Positions 10,663 to 21,144 of a stretch of 42,500 bases of DNA are shown in pieces (within the stretch, counting starts at the first letter, position 1; every line of letters starts with the position of its first letter). Both the position numbers and the translations under genes were made by a program. A model generated the notes under the pieces. The model searched no databases and was not told where the DNA came from. It worked only from the letters and a program-made list of their open reading frames with translations. Source of the DNA: Cristatella mucedo (lineage: Eukaryota > Bryozoa > Phylactolaemata > Cristatellidae); assembly GCA_009760855.2 (NCBI GenBank), contig WPIO01000016.1, positions 5,697,501-5,740,000 on the forward strand, read 5' to 3'.

Positions 10663-11562
10663 GTCAGTGTTGGAGATTCGATTGTGGAGCTCTGCCCTCT
10701 CTAAATCTCCCTTCTCCCCTCCAGCTCTCCCTTCAGGCTGTGCATCGTCAAGATGGTGTCAGCACGTGCCATGTTTTCGAGGCAAGCCAGTTCTGCTTAG
10801 TTTTGCCATGATCCCGTGGCAGCCCTTCTGTTCCTTTTCTAATTGGAAGCCGGCTTCTCGGAGCGAGTATGCCAACGGTGTACTGGCAACTGTGTGCTTG
10901 GGTGGCCTTGCTTTTATAGACTGCTGGGCACATAGCACAGCACAGCAACTTAGGGCTACCCACTGCCCTAATAGCACTGGCACGTGGTTCCTGGGCAGGC
11001 GATGGGATGGTTCTCCCTTGCTGGACCGACGTTCGTTACGATGAATCGCGAAGATGGCTCATTTAAATGTTTGATTTAATTAATTTATTTTATGTATTTA
11101 AATTAAAATAAGTAAATTAAAAGGAGCTGATTTGCTCGTTGCTGACTGCTTGTTGGCTGCCTAGTGCTGGGCGGCACCGGGTGCACCGCATGCAGCGACC
11201 AGTTAGAGAGCACCGTGCGTGACGCTGAGCTCGTGGTAGCTCGAGGCCTCGTGTCCCAGTATCCTGCTTGGGCTCGTCGAGCGAACTCGTCTTGCGAACG
11301 TGCAAGCGCGGTCGTTCTTCTGGGGGAGGGGAAGCAGTTGTGAGGCCACGTTGCAATGCCCACGTGGTGTGAGTATGTATCTTGCACGTTCAACAGCCGC
11401 TTGTGTGCAGCCTTTGTAGCACTTTATCATTTCTGCAGGAAAATAATCTAATTTGGTGCCGTTGCTGCCCCGCTGATTAGCAGTCCATTACTAGTTAATG
11501 TGTCAATTCTTTTAAGGAGTTTCGTTAATGTGCAACTCATCGAAAGATGTTCTTTTTTTAAG
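10663..11562. other. Intron between exons E and F
   Basis: About 900 bp with no recognised repeat or exon. There is an AT-rich patch at 11060-11120. Several frames stay open for 60-130 codons, but none resembles a known protein and none is needed to complete the transporter. Confidence 0.5.
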
Positions 11563-11636
11563 ATAGCGATATATGGCAAGAACTTCTGCGTGTCTGCTAA
11601 GAACGCTTTCTTCCTTATCATGCGAAATATCATAAG
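11563..11636 (+). CDS. SLC44-like choline transporter, exon F
   Basis: Acceptor TTTTTTTAAG ends at 11562. It encodes IAIYGKNFCVSAKNAFFLIM then RNII and a split Arg codon. This is nearly identical to the vertebrate CTL2/4/5 IAIYGKNFCVSAKNAF block. It ends in phase 2 before GTGAGT at 11637. Confidence 0.95.
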
Positions 11637-11685
11637 GTGAGTCGAGCACACCACCTGATAAGTGCAGCACTCTTATGTACATGCG

Positions 11686-11688
<3 letters not shown>

Positions 11689-11733
<45 letters not shown>
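11689..11733. repeat. (CA)n microsatellite
   Basis: About 45 bp of CA dinucleotide repeat in the intron after exon F. The valine-cysteine frames across it are artefacts. Confidence 0.95.
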
Positions 11734-11736
<3 letters not shown>

Positions 11737-11843
11737 CACACATTTGTTTGTGTGCGCAAAACACTTGCACAGGCGTGAACACTAGTCTTGCTCGCTGTGC
11801 CAGAGTGACAGTGTGTTACCGGCCGACCCCGTGGTGACGTCCG

Positions 11844-12430
11844 GCTTGCCACATTACTCCACTTCTCGCCGACCTGCACTGGTTACCAGTCAAGCAACGG
11901 ATTGACTTCAAGGTTTTGTCGCTCACTTTTAGGTCTCTTCATTCTATGGCTCCAGCCTATCTTTCAGAGATACTACCCCATCAGGCAAAGCATCGTACCA
12001 CTCGCTTTTCGGAATCCAACAGTCTAGAAATACCTCGTACAAACCTTAAATCCTTTGGAGACCGTGCATTTAGCTCGTATGCTCCCACAGCCTGGAACTC
12101 CCTCCCGACCTGCATCAGAACATCCCCTGACCTGACCACATTTAAAAGAAACTTAAAAACATACCTATTTAGGACAGCATTTAGTGGGTCCTTGTGATTC
12201 GTCCTCGATGTGCTTATGCGTGCTGACACTGTTCATGCTGCCACTAACCACATTTGCATGCTGACCCAGTGCATGTAACCCCTAACCATGTTATTCATTT
12301 TGTTTGTTTTTCAAGCATGATTTTACTCACCATTCAATTGCATTTCACTTTGCAGCAAATGTAAAGTGCCTAGAAAGAGATTGAGTTCTCTGAGGGTGTT
12401 TTATCAAGTGCAATATTATTATTATTATTC
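11844..12430 (+). mobile_element. CR1-like LINE 3' end abutting a splice acceptor
   Basis: A 5'-truncated plus-strand copy of the same LINE as 8355-9938. It encodes LHWLPVKQRIDFKVLSL, APAYLSEILPHQ, TTRFSESNSLEIPRTNLKS, AWNSLP and LFRTAFSGSL with a stop at about 12195. A 3' UTR follows, then the hairpin (12363-12405) and (ATT)n. The (ATT)n tail ends at about 12430, only 8 bases before the first base of exon G. Much of the sequence upstream of that splice acceptor is therefore LINE-derived. Confidence 0.93.
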
Positions 12431-12438
12431 TTTTGTAG

Positions 12439-12509
12439 GGTGGCCGTTGTGGACAAAGTGACCGACTTCATTTTGTTCATCGGCAAACTGGTCTGCGTTG
12501 GCGCCATAG
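12439..12509 (+). CDS. SLC44-like choline transporter, exon G
   Basis: Acceptor CTTTTGTAG ends at 12438. It encodes R|VAVVDKVTDFILFIGKLVCV then GAI, matching the family's VLDKVTDLLLFFGKLLVVG and opening a membrane segment. It ends in phase 1 before GTACGC at 12510. The region upstream of its acceptor comes from the tail of a LINE. Confidence 0.94.
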
Positions 12510-12578
12510 GTACGCTGCTGTGTCGCTCTCATATTGCTGGCCACTATCTCTTTGGCCTAAGTGTTGCTGCTTCTTCAG

Positions 12579-12658
12579 GCGTATGGCAGTAATGGTCGGT
12601 CTCTGCATTTCCGTGGTGGGCAGCTTGGCGATAACACTATGTAACATAATTTTGGTCC
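12579..12658 (+). other. Candidate cryptic or alternative exon in transporter intron
   Basis: Bounded by a good acceptor (TGCTGCTTCTTCAG, ending 12578) and a GTGAGT donor at 12659. From the upstream acceptor the exon is 80 nt and brings an in-frame TAA after three codons. From a second AG at 12588-12589 it is 69 nt, keeps phase 1 on both sides, and encodes an open hydrophobic stretch (MVGLCISVVGSLAITLCNII). It does not match the canonical protein, where exon G joins directly to exon H. It may be pure chance. Confidence 0.3.
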
Positions 12659-13014
12659 GTGAGTAATAAGTGCTATTTTGTAATAGCTTATGTCTCAGCA
12701 GTATAGAAAACGACCATTATTCCCTACTAACATCTCTTTTGTGACAGGGACTTTGAGTTACTGAAATTATAATCTATTTTTAATCTATTATTAGAAAATC
12801 AAAAAATTTGCATGTTTTGGTTCCCATCTAGTCAGAAAAAACAAAATTAACATGTATTTACTCTGAAGTCACAAAAAAGAAACACTCAAAAGAGTTCAGA
12901 CGTGAGTAGATGTTCTAGATTTTCGGCTTTACTGCAAATCGCTTTCTCAAAGAAGCCCCCAAATATAGTACCTCGTCATGTTTTCTTTATACTGTCCTTG
13001 GAACGATGTTCATA

Positions 13015-13062
13015 GTCACTCACGGCAGACAAGCCTAGCTGCTGAGTTTTGCACCAGTAAGA
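13015..13062 (-). mobile_element. Tiny CR1-like LINE relic
   Basis: About 45 bp (CACGGCAGACAAGCCTAGC...GAGTTTTGCACCAG) matching the minus-strand LINE at 8950-8990 and 21745-21780. No more of the element is visible, so this may be a captured scrap. Confidence 0.6.
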
Positions 13063-13082
13063 ACGCCCTAGTTGTGCACAGG

Positions 13083-13192
13083 GGTGAAGGTTACGTTACG
13101 TTAGGTTGCCTTTTACGACCTTGGTCGTGGGCTCCGGGCCGTCATGTGTGAAGTGCCTGGATAGAGATTAAGCTCTCTTATGCTATAGAAAT

Positions 13193-13196
<4 letters not shown>
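13083..13196 (+). mobile_element. SINE fragment with hairpin tail
   Basis: Has ACGACCTTGGTCGTGGGCTCC, then AAGTGCCTGGATAGAGATTAAGCTCTCTTATGC in the order seen in the SINEs at 4205 and 28809. The 3' hairpin is shortened. It runs directly into a (TG)n tract. Confidence 0.6.

Positions 13197-13244
<48 letters not shown>
13197..13244. repeat. (TG)n microsatellite
   Basis: About 48 bp of TG repeat immediately downstream of the SINE fragment. Confidence 0.95.
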
Positions 13245-13247
<3 letters not shown>

Positions 13248-13363
13248 GAAATTATAGGCATAGTCGCAGTGTGAATTGTATAGCTATTTATGCACACGTG
13301 TATTTGTATTTATATCCATTCTTCTATGTTAGTATATTTCAGAGCACATGTTACAATTCAATT

Positions 13364-13606
<243 letters not shown>

Positions 13607-14178
13607 TATATATATATATATATATAATGAGAGGGAGAGAGATAAAGATAAGGTTGTGTGGGCAAGCTTACATGATTACCAAAAACTGGCATTCCATTGA
13701 CTAAGGCCTCCCTAGCCATGGCAAAGCTCACGTGCAGCACACAATGCTAACTGCTGTATTAATTCAAACTAAATTAAGTAGTTTCTTTTGCATACGGTCT
13801 CGGGAAAAGATGTTCGTGCTAAGAAAAGCGCTCTGGATTGAAGAATGCATTTAAAAGATGCATCTAATAAACGTATTGGTACCTTATCTACACACTCGTA
13901 AAAGTGATTACAAATTCCTGTGGAGCCTTGGTCATTAAATACTTATATCCAAGCAGCAGCATATCGAATTCGGGGCTCTTTCTCTCATTAAGGACCCTTT
14001 ATTCTCTTACTTCATTAATATCGCTGCGCTCAGGCCGTCGGAGCCGCTGGAGCGTGCCTAATGACACGGTGCTTGTGCCTCGAGTCTTACTTGCCGCTTG
14101 TCGACCGGCATGCCTAGTGGGCTGGCTGTTGTCGCCACCTGGGTGGAGTTCAATGGTGGCCTCTGCGCCTCTTTTTAG

Positions 14179-14273
14179 GCGTGGCAGCTTTCTTCTTCTT
14201 CGACGGGCGAATTCCGTTTCTGCAGCAATATGCAGACAGCCTGAAGTTGAACTACTTCCTAGTTCCGGTCATC
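14179..14273 (+). CDS. SLC44-like choline transporter, exon H
   Basis: Acceptor CTCTTTTTAG ends at 14178. The first two bases complete Gly from exon G, giving VGAIG|VAAFFFFDGRIPFL. The FFFF and GRIP residues match the CTL2/4 family. It continues QQYADSLKLNYFLVPVI, entering the next membrane segment. It ends in phase 0 before GTGAGT at 14274. Confidence 0.94.
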
Positions 14274-16145
14274 GTGAGTGCTTGCTTGCCTCCGCTTGCC
14301 CGGCGCCACTTGCTTTCGGTGGCGGCAGCATTTCCGGGTCCGGCCCTGGAAGCTGGTGGCAGCTGGGGGTCGGGCACCGTCGGGTGCAGCTTGGCTGCCG
14401 GGTTTTGGGGAATGGAGAGTTCCATTAAACGGAATGTTGTAGAGCATGAGCATCGGCCGTGGCCGCTCGCGCTGAATCGTATGAGCTCGTGCAGGCTTCC
14501 GGTGTGCGACTGACTTGCTCGCCTACAGCGAGGCGAGCAACTGCGCAGAGTTGCTGCCTGCCTGTATATGACTCGTCCGTGTAAGTGTGGCCGAATCGAG
14601 AGTCCCCGGGAGGCACCTTTCGCTGGCTCCGCATAGCACAGGAGGCAACCGAAGAGGAGACAGCCGTCGAGAAACCTTGACCTCTGGAGTTGAGCCATGC
14701 CACCTTCCACGCCCGAGGATTCCGTCGTCTACCGGCTGGCAACTTTTTCACCGTGCTATAGTGCAGATGAGGTTTGGCCAAGCTGTGTACAATACTCGGG
14801 CACGTTGCGTGCCAAAGCTCTGCATAGAGTACACACGAAATTAGTTTCTGTCCCTGGGTTCTTAGCCGAGGGGTGGAGTGCTTGACGCAATTCCGGGCTC
14901 GAGTACTGCTGCAGGCAATCCCTTATTGCCCACTGCAAGCAGTTGGGATAGTCGCTAAGATTCTCCTGCTACAATTATTAAGCAATTATATCAAAACAAA
15001 AAATAAATGTTTAGTGGTTGGACCATATGCGCTGCCCCCCTCGGTATGGTGCTCTCAAGGCCCCACACTGAGAACCGAGCAGAACAGGATGGAACAACTA
15101 AGCACCGAACAGTGAGAAGTGGGGTTGAACACAAACGATGGCCGCTCGCTGCCGACTACTAGCCGACTAGCCATTGGCCAGTGTCGATAACAGTACAGCA
15201 GCAGCAGGCTGCAGCCAGCTTGCAGCTATCACAGGCAACCGAAATGCCAGCCTCAACTCGCACTGGTAGTGGAGGTAAAAAAGAAGTTAGATAGATTGCT
15301 GCGCCCTTGGCTGATATCAGGCGAAGCTGCTCTCAAGCGTTGACTGTCGAAACCCGGAGCGGAAGCTTGTAACAATCGGACTGAGAGATGAAGATGCGTA
15401 GGTAGGTAGATAGATCGATAAACAGACGGAGATACAAATCCCGGAACTCGTCGCCGATGCACGACACGACATTCCCTGCTTGAGGACATCAAAAAAGAAG
15501 CTTAAATCTTCACGAAAGTGAAATCCTCGTGGCGTTTCCGTCTCAGACCAGTGGTTTAATAGTTTGCTGCTAGTGACGAAATTGAAAGTGTTATTGCTAA
15601 CCGATTGACAAGGTCGTTTCCAGTGAATGCCGAGTGCATAGAAAGAAATTTGGTAGTTTTAGTGTGCCGTGCAAGCGTTTTATTATTAATATAGAGATTC
15701 ATGGAGCTGGCATGTACTAGTGTGTCTCTCAGACCCTCTCAGCTCACCCCCTCTTTCTCACACTCAGTGAGTGCTTGTGTGTGTGTGTGTTCGTGGGCGT
15801 GCTTGTGGGCGTGCGTGTGTTTTACTGTATATATATATCTTGATAACGCACAGAACTTCAACCACCACTAGCCAAGGGTAGGTTTGGCGAATGCATAAAA
15901 ATTAAGGAGCCTATTCCAAAACCAAAGCGAAATTCACTTTAACGAACTCTTTAAACCGGCGGTCGCCATCGAGAGAGCATGGACGCCGCTGCTAGGGCCA
16001 GGGCGGCGGTCGGTCGGCGGTATAGGTTTCACGCTGCCCTTCTTCAGCGACCGTGTGTGAGTGTGTGTGTGTGCAAGCACGAAAAACACTCGGGCGGGGG
16101 AGCCGCTTCGTACGTTCGTACGCTTTCAAGTGCTCTCTGCTGCAG
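14274..16145. other. Intron with one SINE-like scrap
   Basis: No exon recognised. It contains a SINE-like block at about 14890-15000, a short TG tract at 15777-15790, and otherwise unassigned sequence. The acceptor for exon I (CTCTCTGCTGCAG) closes it. Confidence 0.5.
14890..15000 (+). mobile_element. Possible SINE fragment
   Basis: GCAATCCCTTATTGCCCACTGCAAGC is followed by GTCGCTAAGATTCTCCTGC...CAATTATTAAGCAATTAT. This parallels the blocks at 18700-18790 and 38880-38965 (TTTATTGAC/CGCC...CTGCAAGCG...AGCCGTRAAG...CTCCTGC...TATATAAG). It is worn, with approximate edges. Confidence 0.5.
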
Positions 16146-16230
16146 GTACTCGCCATTGCGACGTTCGTAATTGCGGCATGCTTCTTCAGCATCTATGGAA
16201 TGGCAGTCGACACTCTCTTCCTCTGCTTCC
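16146..16230 (+). CDS. SLC44-like choline transporter, exon I
   Basis: Acceptor TGCTGCAG ends at 16145. It encodes VLAIATFVIAACFFSIYG then MAVDTLFLCF, the last membrane segment and the invariant VDTLFLCF motif of SLC44 proteins. It ends in phase 1 with C before GTGAGT at 16231. Frames that read on past the donor into the CTG repeat are not coding. Confidence 0.95.
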
Positions 16231-16433
16231 GTGAGTATCGGAGATCACAGCAGCAGCAGCAGCCGCTGGCACTCAGTTCCCAAGCTTCCTTGTCACGAAC
16301 ATGGTTGCACTACTTGGTTGCTTGCACTGGTTACTTGGTTGCTTGCACTGACCTCCTCAATTGCTTCTGCTGCTTCTACTTTTGTTTTCCCTGCTGTTGT
16401 CTGTGCTACTGCCTCTGCATCGGCTGCCGCCGT

Positions 16434-16502
16434 GCTGCAGCTGCTGCTGCTGCTGCCGCCGTACTGCTGCTGCAGCTGCTGCTGCCGCTGCTGCTGCCGC
16501 CG

Positions 16503-16596
<94 letters not shown>

Positions 16597-16620
16597 CCTC
16601 CTCCTCCTCCTCCTCCTCCT
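16434..16620. repeat. (CTG)n and (CTC)n triplet repeats
   Basis: An impure CTG/CCG region from 16434 is followed by 30 uninterrupted CTG units (16505-16594) and then CTC units to 16620. It lies inside the last intron of the transporter gene, on its sense strand. The poly-Leu, poly-Ala and poly-Cys frames across it are repeat artefacts. Confidence 0.97.
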
Positions 16621-16977
16621 GATGAGGATGGTGGGGCTGGTTTAGCTGCTAATTGTGACGATGCAGTGCGGTGACAGCTATCTCCAGTGTAAGATGACGA
16701 CGTGTTCTGAGCGTTCCTCCTAGTTGTGACTGTATAACTGTATATTCCTTCTTGCTCGCTAAGTCTTTGTCAGAGTGGCTTCAGCGAGGTTTGTCATGGA
16801 CCCGCAATAGGCACGCGCTGTGAGCCACCCACTTCCTCCCTCCTCCTTCTCTCACGAGTAGCTCAGTGCTGATGCTGCTGCTGCTCGCCTCGGTGGATCC
16901 ATGCATGTGCAGGGCTCGTCCATAGCCGTCGTAGCGCCGATGTACCATCATAGCACGGTCGCCTCTTACTCGTGCAG

Positions 16978-17090
16978 TGCAAGACCTGGAAGTGAACGAC
17001 GGCTCGGAGGAGAAGCCGTATTACATGAGCAAAGAGCTGCTCGGCATACTGGGGAAGAAGAACAGGAAGAAAAATGTGGAGCACAAGTGA
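16978..17090 (+). CDS. SLC44-like choline transporter, last exon with stop
   Basis: Acceptor CTCGTGCAG ends at 16977. It closes the split Leu codon to give LFLCFLQDLEVNDGSEE, then KPYYMSKELLGILGKKN and a basic tail KNRKKNVEHK with TGA at 17088-17090. The KPYYMSK...LLGILGKKN stretch is close to the CTL2/CTL4 C-terminus (RPYYMSKSLLKILGKKN). The lysine-rich cytosolic tail is normal for the family. No strong AATAAA signal is seen directly downstream; an ATTAAA at about 17943 is one possibility. Confidence 0.95.
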
Positions 17091-18394
17091 AGCGTGTGAC
17101 ACGTGTCGCCTCTCACTAGCTAGACACGCCCTGCACTGCTGCTGCTGATGCTGTGGTGGCGTGCGCGCACGGCGTTGCGACTGCTGTTGGCTTCATGTGG
17201 CCATTCCGAATGAATGTGTCCGCCTAGCGAGTGTCAGGTCCTACATATGTTCGCCGCATTCGCGAACTTTTGTACTCTGTCAAGGGTCTTACCTGCGTTC
17301 CAAGTCGATTTGTCCAACTCAGATGCCGATTTCGCAGACACTTGCTGTCTGATTGAGCCCACGCACCATTTTGTCCTTCTTGTATGCATGCCAAGTTCGG
17401 GGGGGGGGTGCTTCTTCCGACGGCGCTAAGATGGACAGCCCTCTGTATTTGTTTAGCTACTCCTTCCGGTGATCGGGATTGCTCGCCGACTGTCGATTAC
17501 AGCCAGGGACATCTGCGTGCCCCCTCCACTCTTTAGGGACACGAGCCTTTAAACTTACACTGTATCAGCAACGTGTGCGGTCACTGGTTTCCCAGAAACT
17601 GGGGCGCTACCCTGATATGCTGAGTTCATATCAGTGTTCGTGCTCCTTCGTTCTCTCTTGACCTCTCAGATTTGATATTCCTGGATTTGTCATGCTTTCC
17701 AAAATCTTTCGTGGACCTCCGTTTACGAGTGATCGCCGCCGTGCTCTCGTCAGAGCACTAGGCTGCGTTTGTGTTTGCAGCTGTTGAGGCTGACTGCATT
17801 TACTCCATGTCTAGCAGCGTGCTTCAGGCAGTCATTCGATGCATGTTGGCCGAGACTCCGTGCATGGATTGCATGCATGCAACGCTCTATGATTATGTCA
17901 TATCATCGATCAACGATGTATGTTGACTTACCTTGGTAAAGATTAAAACGCTTTTTTCAAATTGCTGTATCATGCCGTCCTGGGCATAGCTGAGCTGTTA
18001 TCTCAGAAAGAGAAGGAGAGGGAGAGAGAGAAAGAGAGAGAGATAGAGACTGTGAGATGGTGTGCCTTCATAACGAAAATTGCATTCCTAGCAAATCCGA
18101 AAAAATAGTCAAACAACTACCCCCTTTTAGAATGATCCAGGACTCAAACTAAGTCGATCGAAAGCGTTTTTAGGTCGACCCGGAATTTTGGCAGGGTAAA
18201 CACAACCCACTCTTGCCCTAACTTCGAGTAACCACCCTATCTGGCGGAACGGAATTTATCTCCGCCTGTAATTAAACTTTGCAACAAGGTTAAAGTGAAT
18301 GTTGCAATGGAAAGTTTTTAATTGCAAGCATGCACTTGAAGCCTAATTGGCTTTCGGTGCCCATACGGCGGCCGACAGATGAATGAAGATCGTC
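17091..18394. other. 3' UTR and start of intergenic region
   Basis: Unassigned sequence after the transporter stop, presumably including its 3' UTR. There is a G run at 17399-17408 and purine-rich (GA) sequence at 18008-18050. No frame resembles a known protein. Confidence 0.5.
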
Positions 18395-18401
18395 TCATGT
18401 A

Positions 18402-18438
<37 letters not shown>

Positions 18439-18660
18439 CCAGAGTCAGAGTCCGGATGGCAGTCAGCAAAGTAAGTAGGATCGAAATAGAAGCTGATGAC
18501 GATGGAAAGGATGCTGCCACAGTCAGCAGCACGAGAGTACAGAGTACAGAGAGTGCTGTTGCATAAGAATTGTGGAAGTGAGTTCCACAGTCGAGGACCT
18601 GTAGGGCAAAAGCTTCAGTCCCCCAATTCTCTTTAAGCATAAAAACGAACAGCTAATTTT
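18395..18660 (-). mobile_element. LINE family 2 fragment
   Basis: Read on the minus strand this matches 3500-3620: AAAGCTT, GCAGGTCCT-like, CGACTGTGGAACTCACTTCC and CACAATTCTT are shared. The protein traces to the WNSLP end of ORF2. It is bounded on its 3' side by a (GA)n tract at 18403-18436. A broken, truncated copy. Confidence 0.65.
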
Positions 18661-18800
18661 TATTCGCAGTGGAAAGGTGTGACCTGCTGCAGTGTTCGAT
18701 CCTTTATTGACCGCTGCAAGCGATGATCGTAGCCGTGAAGTCTCTCCTGCAACTATATAAGCGAGGCTGTTAAACCAGCTAACCTTTAGGACCTCCGGGC
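18660..18800 (+). mobile_element. SINE body fragment
   Basis: GATCCTTTATTGACCGCTGC, then GCCGTGAAGTCTCTCCTGC and TATATAAGCGAGGCTGTTAAA closely parallel 38884-38962 in the clear SINE copy there. The tRNA-like head is not evident in this copy. The edges are approximate. Confidence 0.6.
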
Positions 18801-19738
18801 TTGATAAGGCTGGAACTAGTGCAGCCGTTGCATACAACTAACCAGTTCGACGTCGGGGTACAACTGACTCGTCGATAGCTCAACTAGATAACTATTAGGT
18901 TTCATTCGGTGCTTTTTCTAATTTTTATAATTAGTATCGAATCTTTTTATCTAATTATTATCCGGGTTAGGAACCTTTGATGATCGCCAAGGCTGTCATG
19001 CTGCTGACATATTATTTAACTTTGTAATACTCATGGCCTGCTCATTAAATTAAGGTCGTCCCGACTAGGACAGTAAGAGAAACCTAGTAGAGCCAAGTAT
19101 GGTAATTGTCAACGTTCTGTTTCTCCACCTTGTCAAACTCCCAAGATAATTTACTACCGAGGATATTCAGACCGCTTCTCTGCAGCTGTCGTCGTAACAG
19201 TGTTGTTTTAATCTTCATCAACTACAGTCATCAAAGTAGCAAGCCGGGCTTCAAACCCTCATCTGAGTGCATAGCTTTACAGACATCCAGGCCATCAGCA
19301 CTTCACTTGGCTGAATTCAGGCGAACAAATAACTGAAATTCTCTAGAGCTCGATCAGTGCTCCTACCACAGAAAAGGGCAAACGTCTATGATCCGTTGAA
19401 AAAGCGACTGCTACTTATCAGGTTCGTCTTAACTATCATCTCGCCAATCGAGTCTAGTCTGCTTTGCTATCATTAGACGGTCTATGGGCTGATGCTGAGA
19501 GTAATTGAGTAATGGATTTTGGGGAGTTCGGCAAATCCCCAAAAATCCACTCTAATTAGGCTAAAATTGACCGGCCTTTGGCGTTGCCGAGCTCAAATGT
19601 CGAGCGGATATTGCAGTACATCTTCGACTTTATGTATTTCATATCATAATTTCATATCTAGTCTCGGCCGTCGCACTACGAATACCGAAGACGCCTGAAT
19701 CATGTATCATGTAGCCTGAATCTTGTAGCTAGTTACAT

Positions 19739-20164
19739 TGTAACGCTCGCCCCCCCCCCGGTGGACGGTGTAGTGCAGCGCTGCAGCGAAGTTAAAGCAC
19801 CAAGCGGTCACAACTGGGTGCCGAAAGCAACAGTTTATTGTGGGCCTGTTAGTAACGGTTACACGCCGGAGCGAGCGCTTTACGCGCACCGGACCGACGG
19901 AGTTAACTTCGAGAATTCTCCCGAAGCCCGACTACAATAAGCTACCCCACGCCTGCGTCGCTAGCGACGGTCCGACCCCGAAGGCGGATCGCTACAGCAC
20001 CCCAAAATATGAGCTGCTAACTGAGTAGCCGACACAACACAACCGCGAAGTCTAAGTTGCACTTAGCAGTATGTTCGTCGCCGTAGGTTCGACACTCGTG
20101 CTCTCGAGGCGTAGCCTCGCATCGACTACCGAAGCAGCAGCCCCGAGCTGTCAGTCGTCTCTTT

Positions 20165-20242
<78 letters not shown>

Positions 20243-20603
20243 CCTCTCACACGCGGCAGCGATGAGCGCCCCCTACCGTAGCATATCGAGTCCATATTCA
20301 AAATGCAGGAAATTCTATTTAATAACAGCGGACGGTTACAGACGTACTCCAATGACGATGTGTATTAGAGCTAACGTCAGCTCGAATGCCAACGCTTCGA
20401 GTCTCGAACCCCCACTTCCACACGGATCCTCATGTGACCTACGATCACGTGATCCTCACAGCTCCCGGATCCTCCCTATCTCTGGGCGCCGGCATTTTAT
20501 ATGGCCTCAGCAACAAACCATCGCATAATCGCGAATAATCGCATAATCTCAAAAAATAGCTAACCACCATAATTTGGCTGGTTTCGCTGGCGCCGCCGTT
20601 ACA
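19739..20603 (-). mobile_element. Possible solo LTR 1
   Basis: A CpG-rich block that begins TGTAACGCTCGCC and ends GGCGCCGCCGTTACA, so the ends are TG...CA with a perfect 7-bp inverted terminus (TGTAACG/CGTTACA). Read on the minus strand it has a TATA-like CATATAAAATG about 110 bp from its start (plus positions about 20490-20505) and an AATAAA in ACAATAAACTG near 19830, in the order expected of an LTR. The flanking 5-mers (TACAT, GCACG) do not match, so there is no visible target duplication. A (CT)n tract (20168-20239) lies inside. No internal gag-pol is present. Confidence 0.42.
20168..20239. repeat. (CT)n microsatellite
   Basis: About 72 bp of pure CT repeat inside the CpG-rich block. Confidence 0.97.
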
Positions 20604-20994
20604 GCACGGCCGCCCTATACCAGCTAAAACGGCATCGTTTTTTTCATACAGCAATATCACATTTGCTCTGGCCACAGTACTCAGAGCAGGCTGTTCAACA
20701 TAGTCGCCAGCGAATGTTTTTATTTACGTTAAATAAACACATTTTTAGTTTTCTTTTTCATTTAGAGTTCCTCCCTAATACCTAAATACTAAACCCAAAG
20801 GCCTAAGCTCTAAACCCAAAAACTCAGACACATGAAAAAATACAAAATCTAGTCAGTAAAACATAAGCCGTAAACCCCAAAACGTACAAGCAATAAAGAC
20901 TACACCCAAAATCTTGCACTCTAAACTAAAATGCTATTCTTGCTGTTTATTGAGCATGCTACTACTAACCATTCGATCGTGCTTCCTTTGCAGC

Positions 20995-21062
20995 AATTGT
21001 GAACCGCCTAAACAGAGATTTTGAGTTCTCTGAGGGCGCTTTATCAAACGTACTATTATTAT
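20995..21062 (+). mobile_element. LINE/SINE 3' hairpin tail, isolated
   Basis: GCAGCAATTGTGAACCGCCT, an AGAGATTTTGAGTTCTCT inner stem and GGGCGCTTTATCAA precede ATT repeats. This is the 3' terminal module of the CR1-like LINE, with no upstream LINE sequence recognisable before about 20930. It lies 90 bp from the opposite-strand tail at 21145, so two tails converge here. Confidence 0.75.
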
Positions 21063-21144
21063 TATAAAAATATGACTAAAACGCGTTTATTTAACGTGAA
21101 TATAAACATATGCTGGCGAAAGCCGTATTGAACAGCTTGCCGCG

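Noticed and set aside
16053-16674. Poly-Leu/Ala/Cys proteins
   Set aside because: They arise by reading past the exon I donor into CTG and CTC repeats. The real exon ends at 16230.
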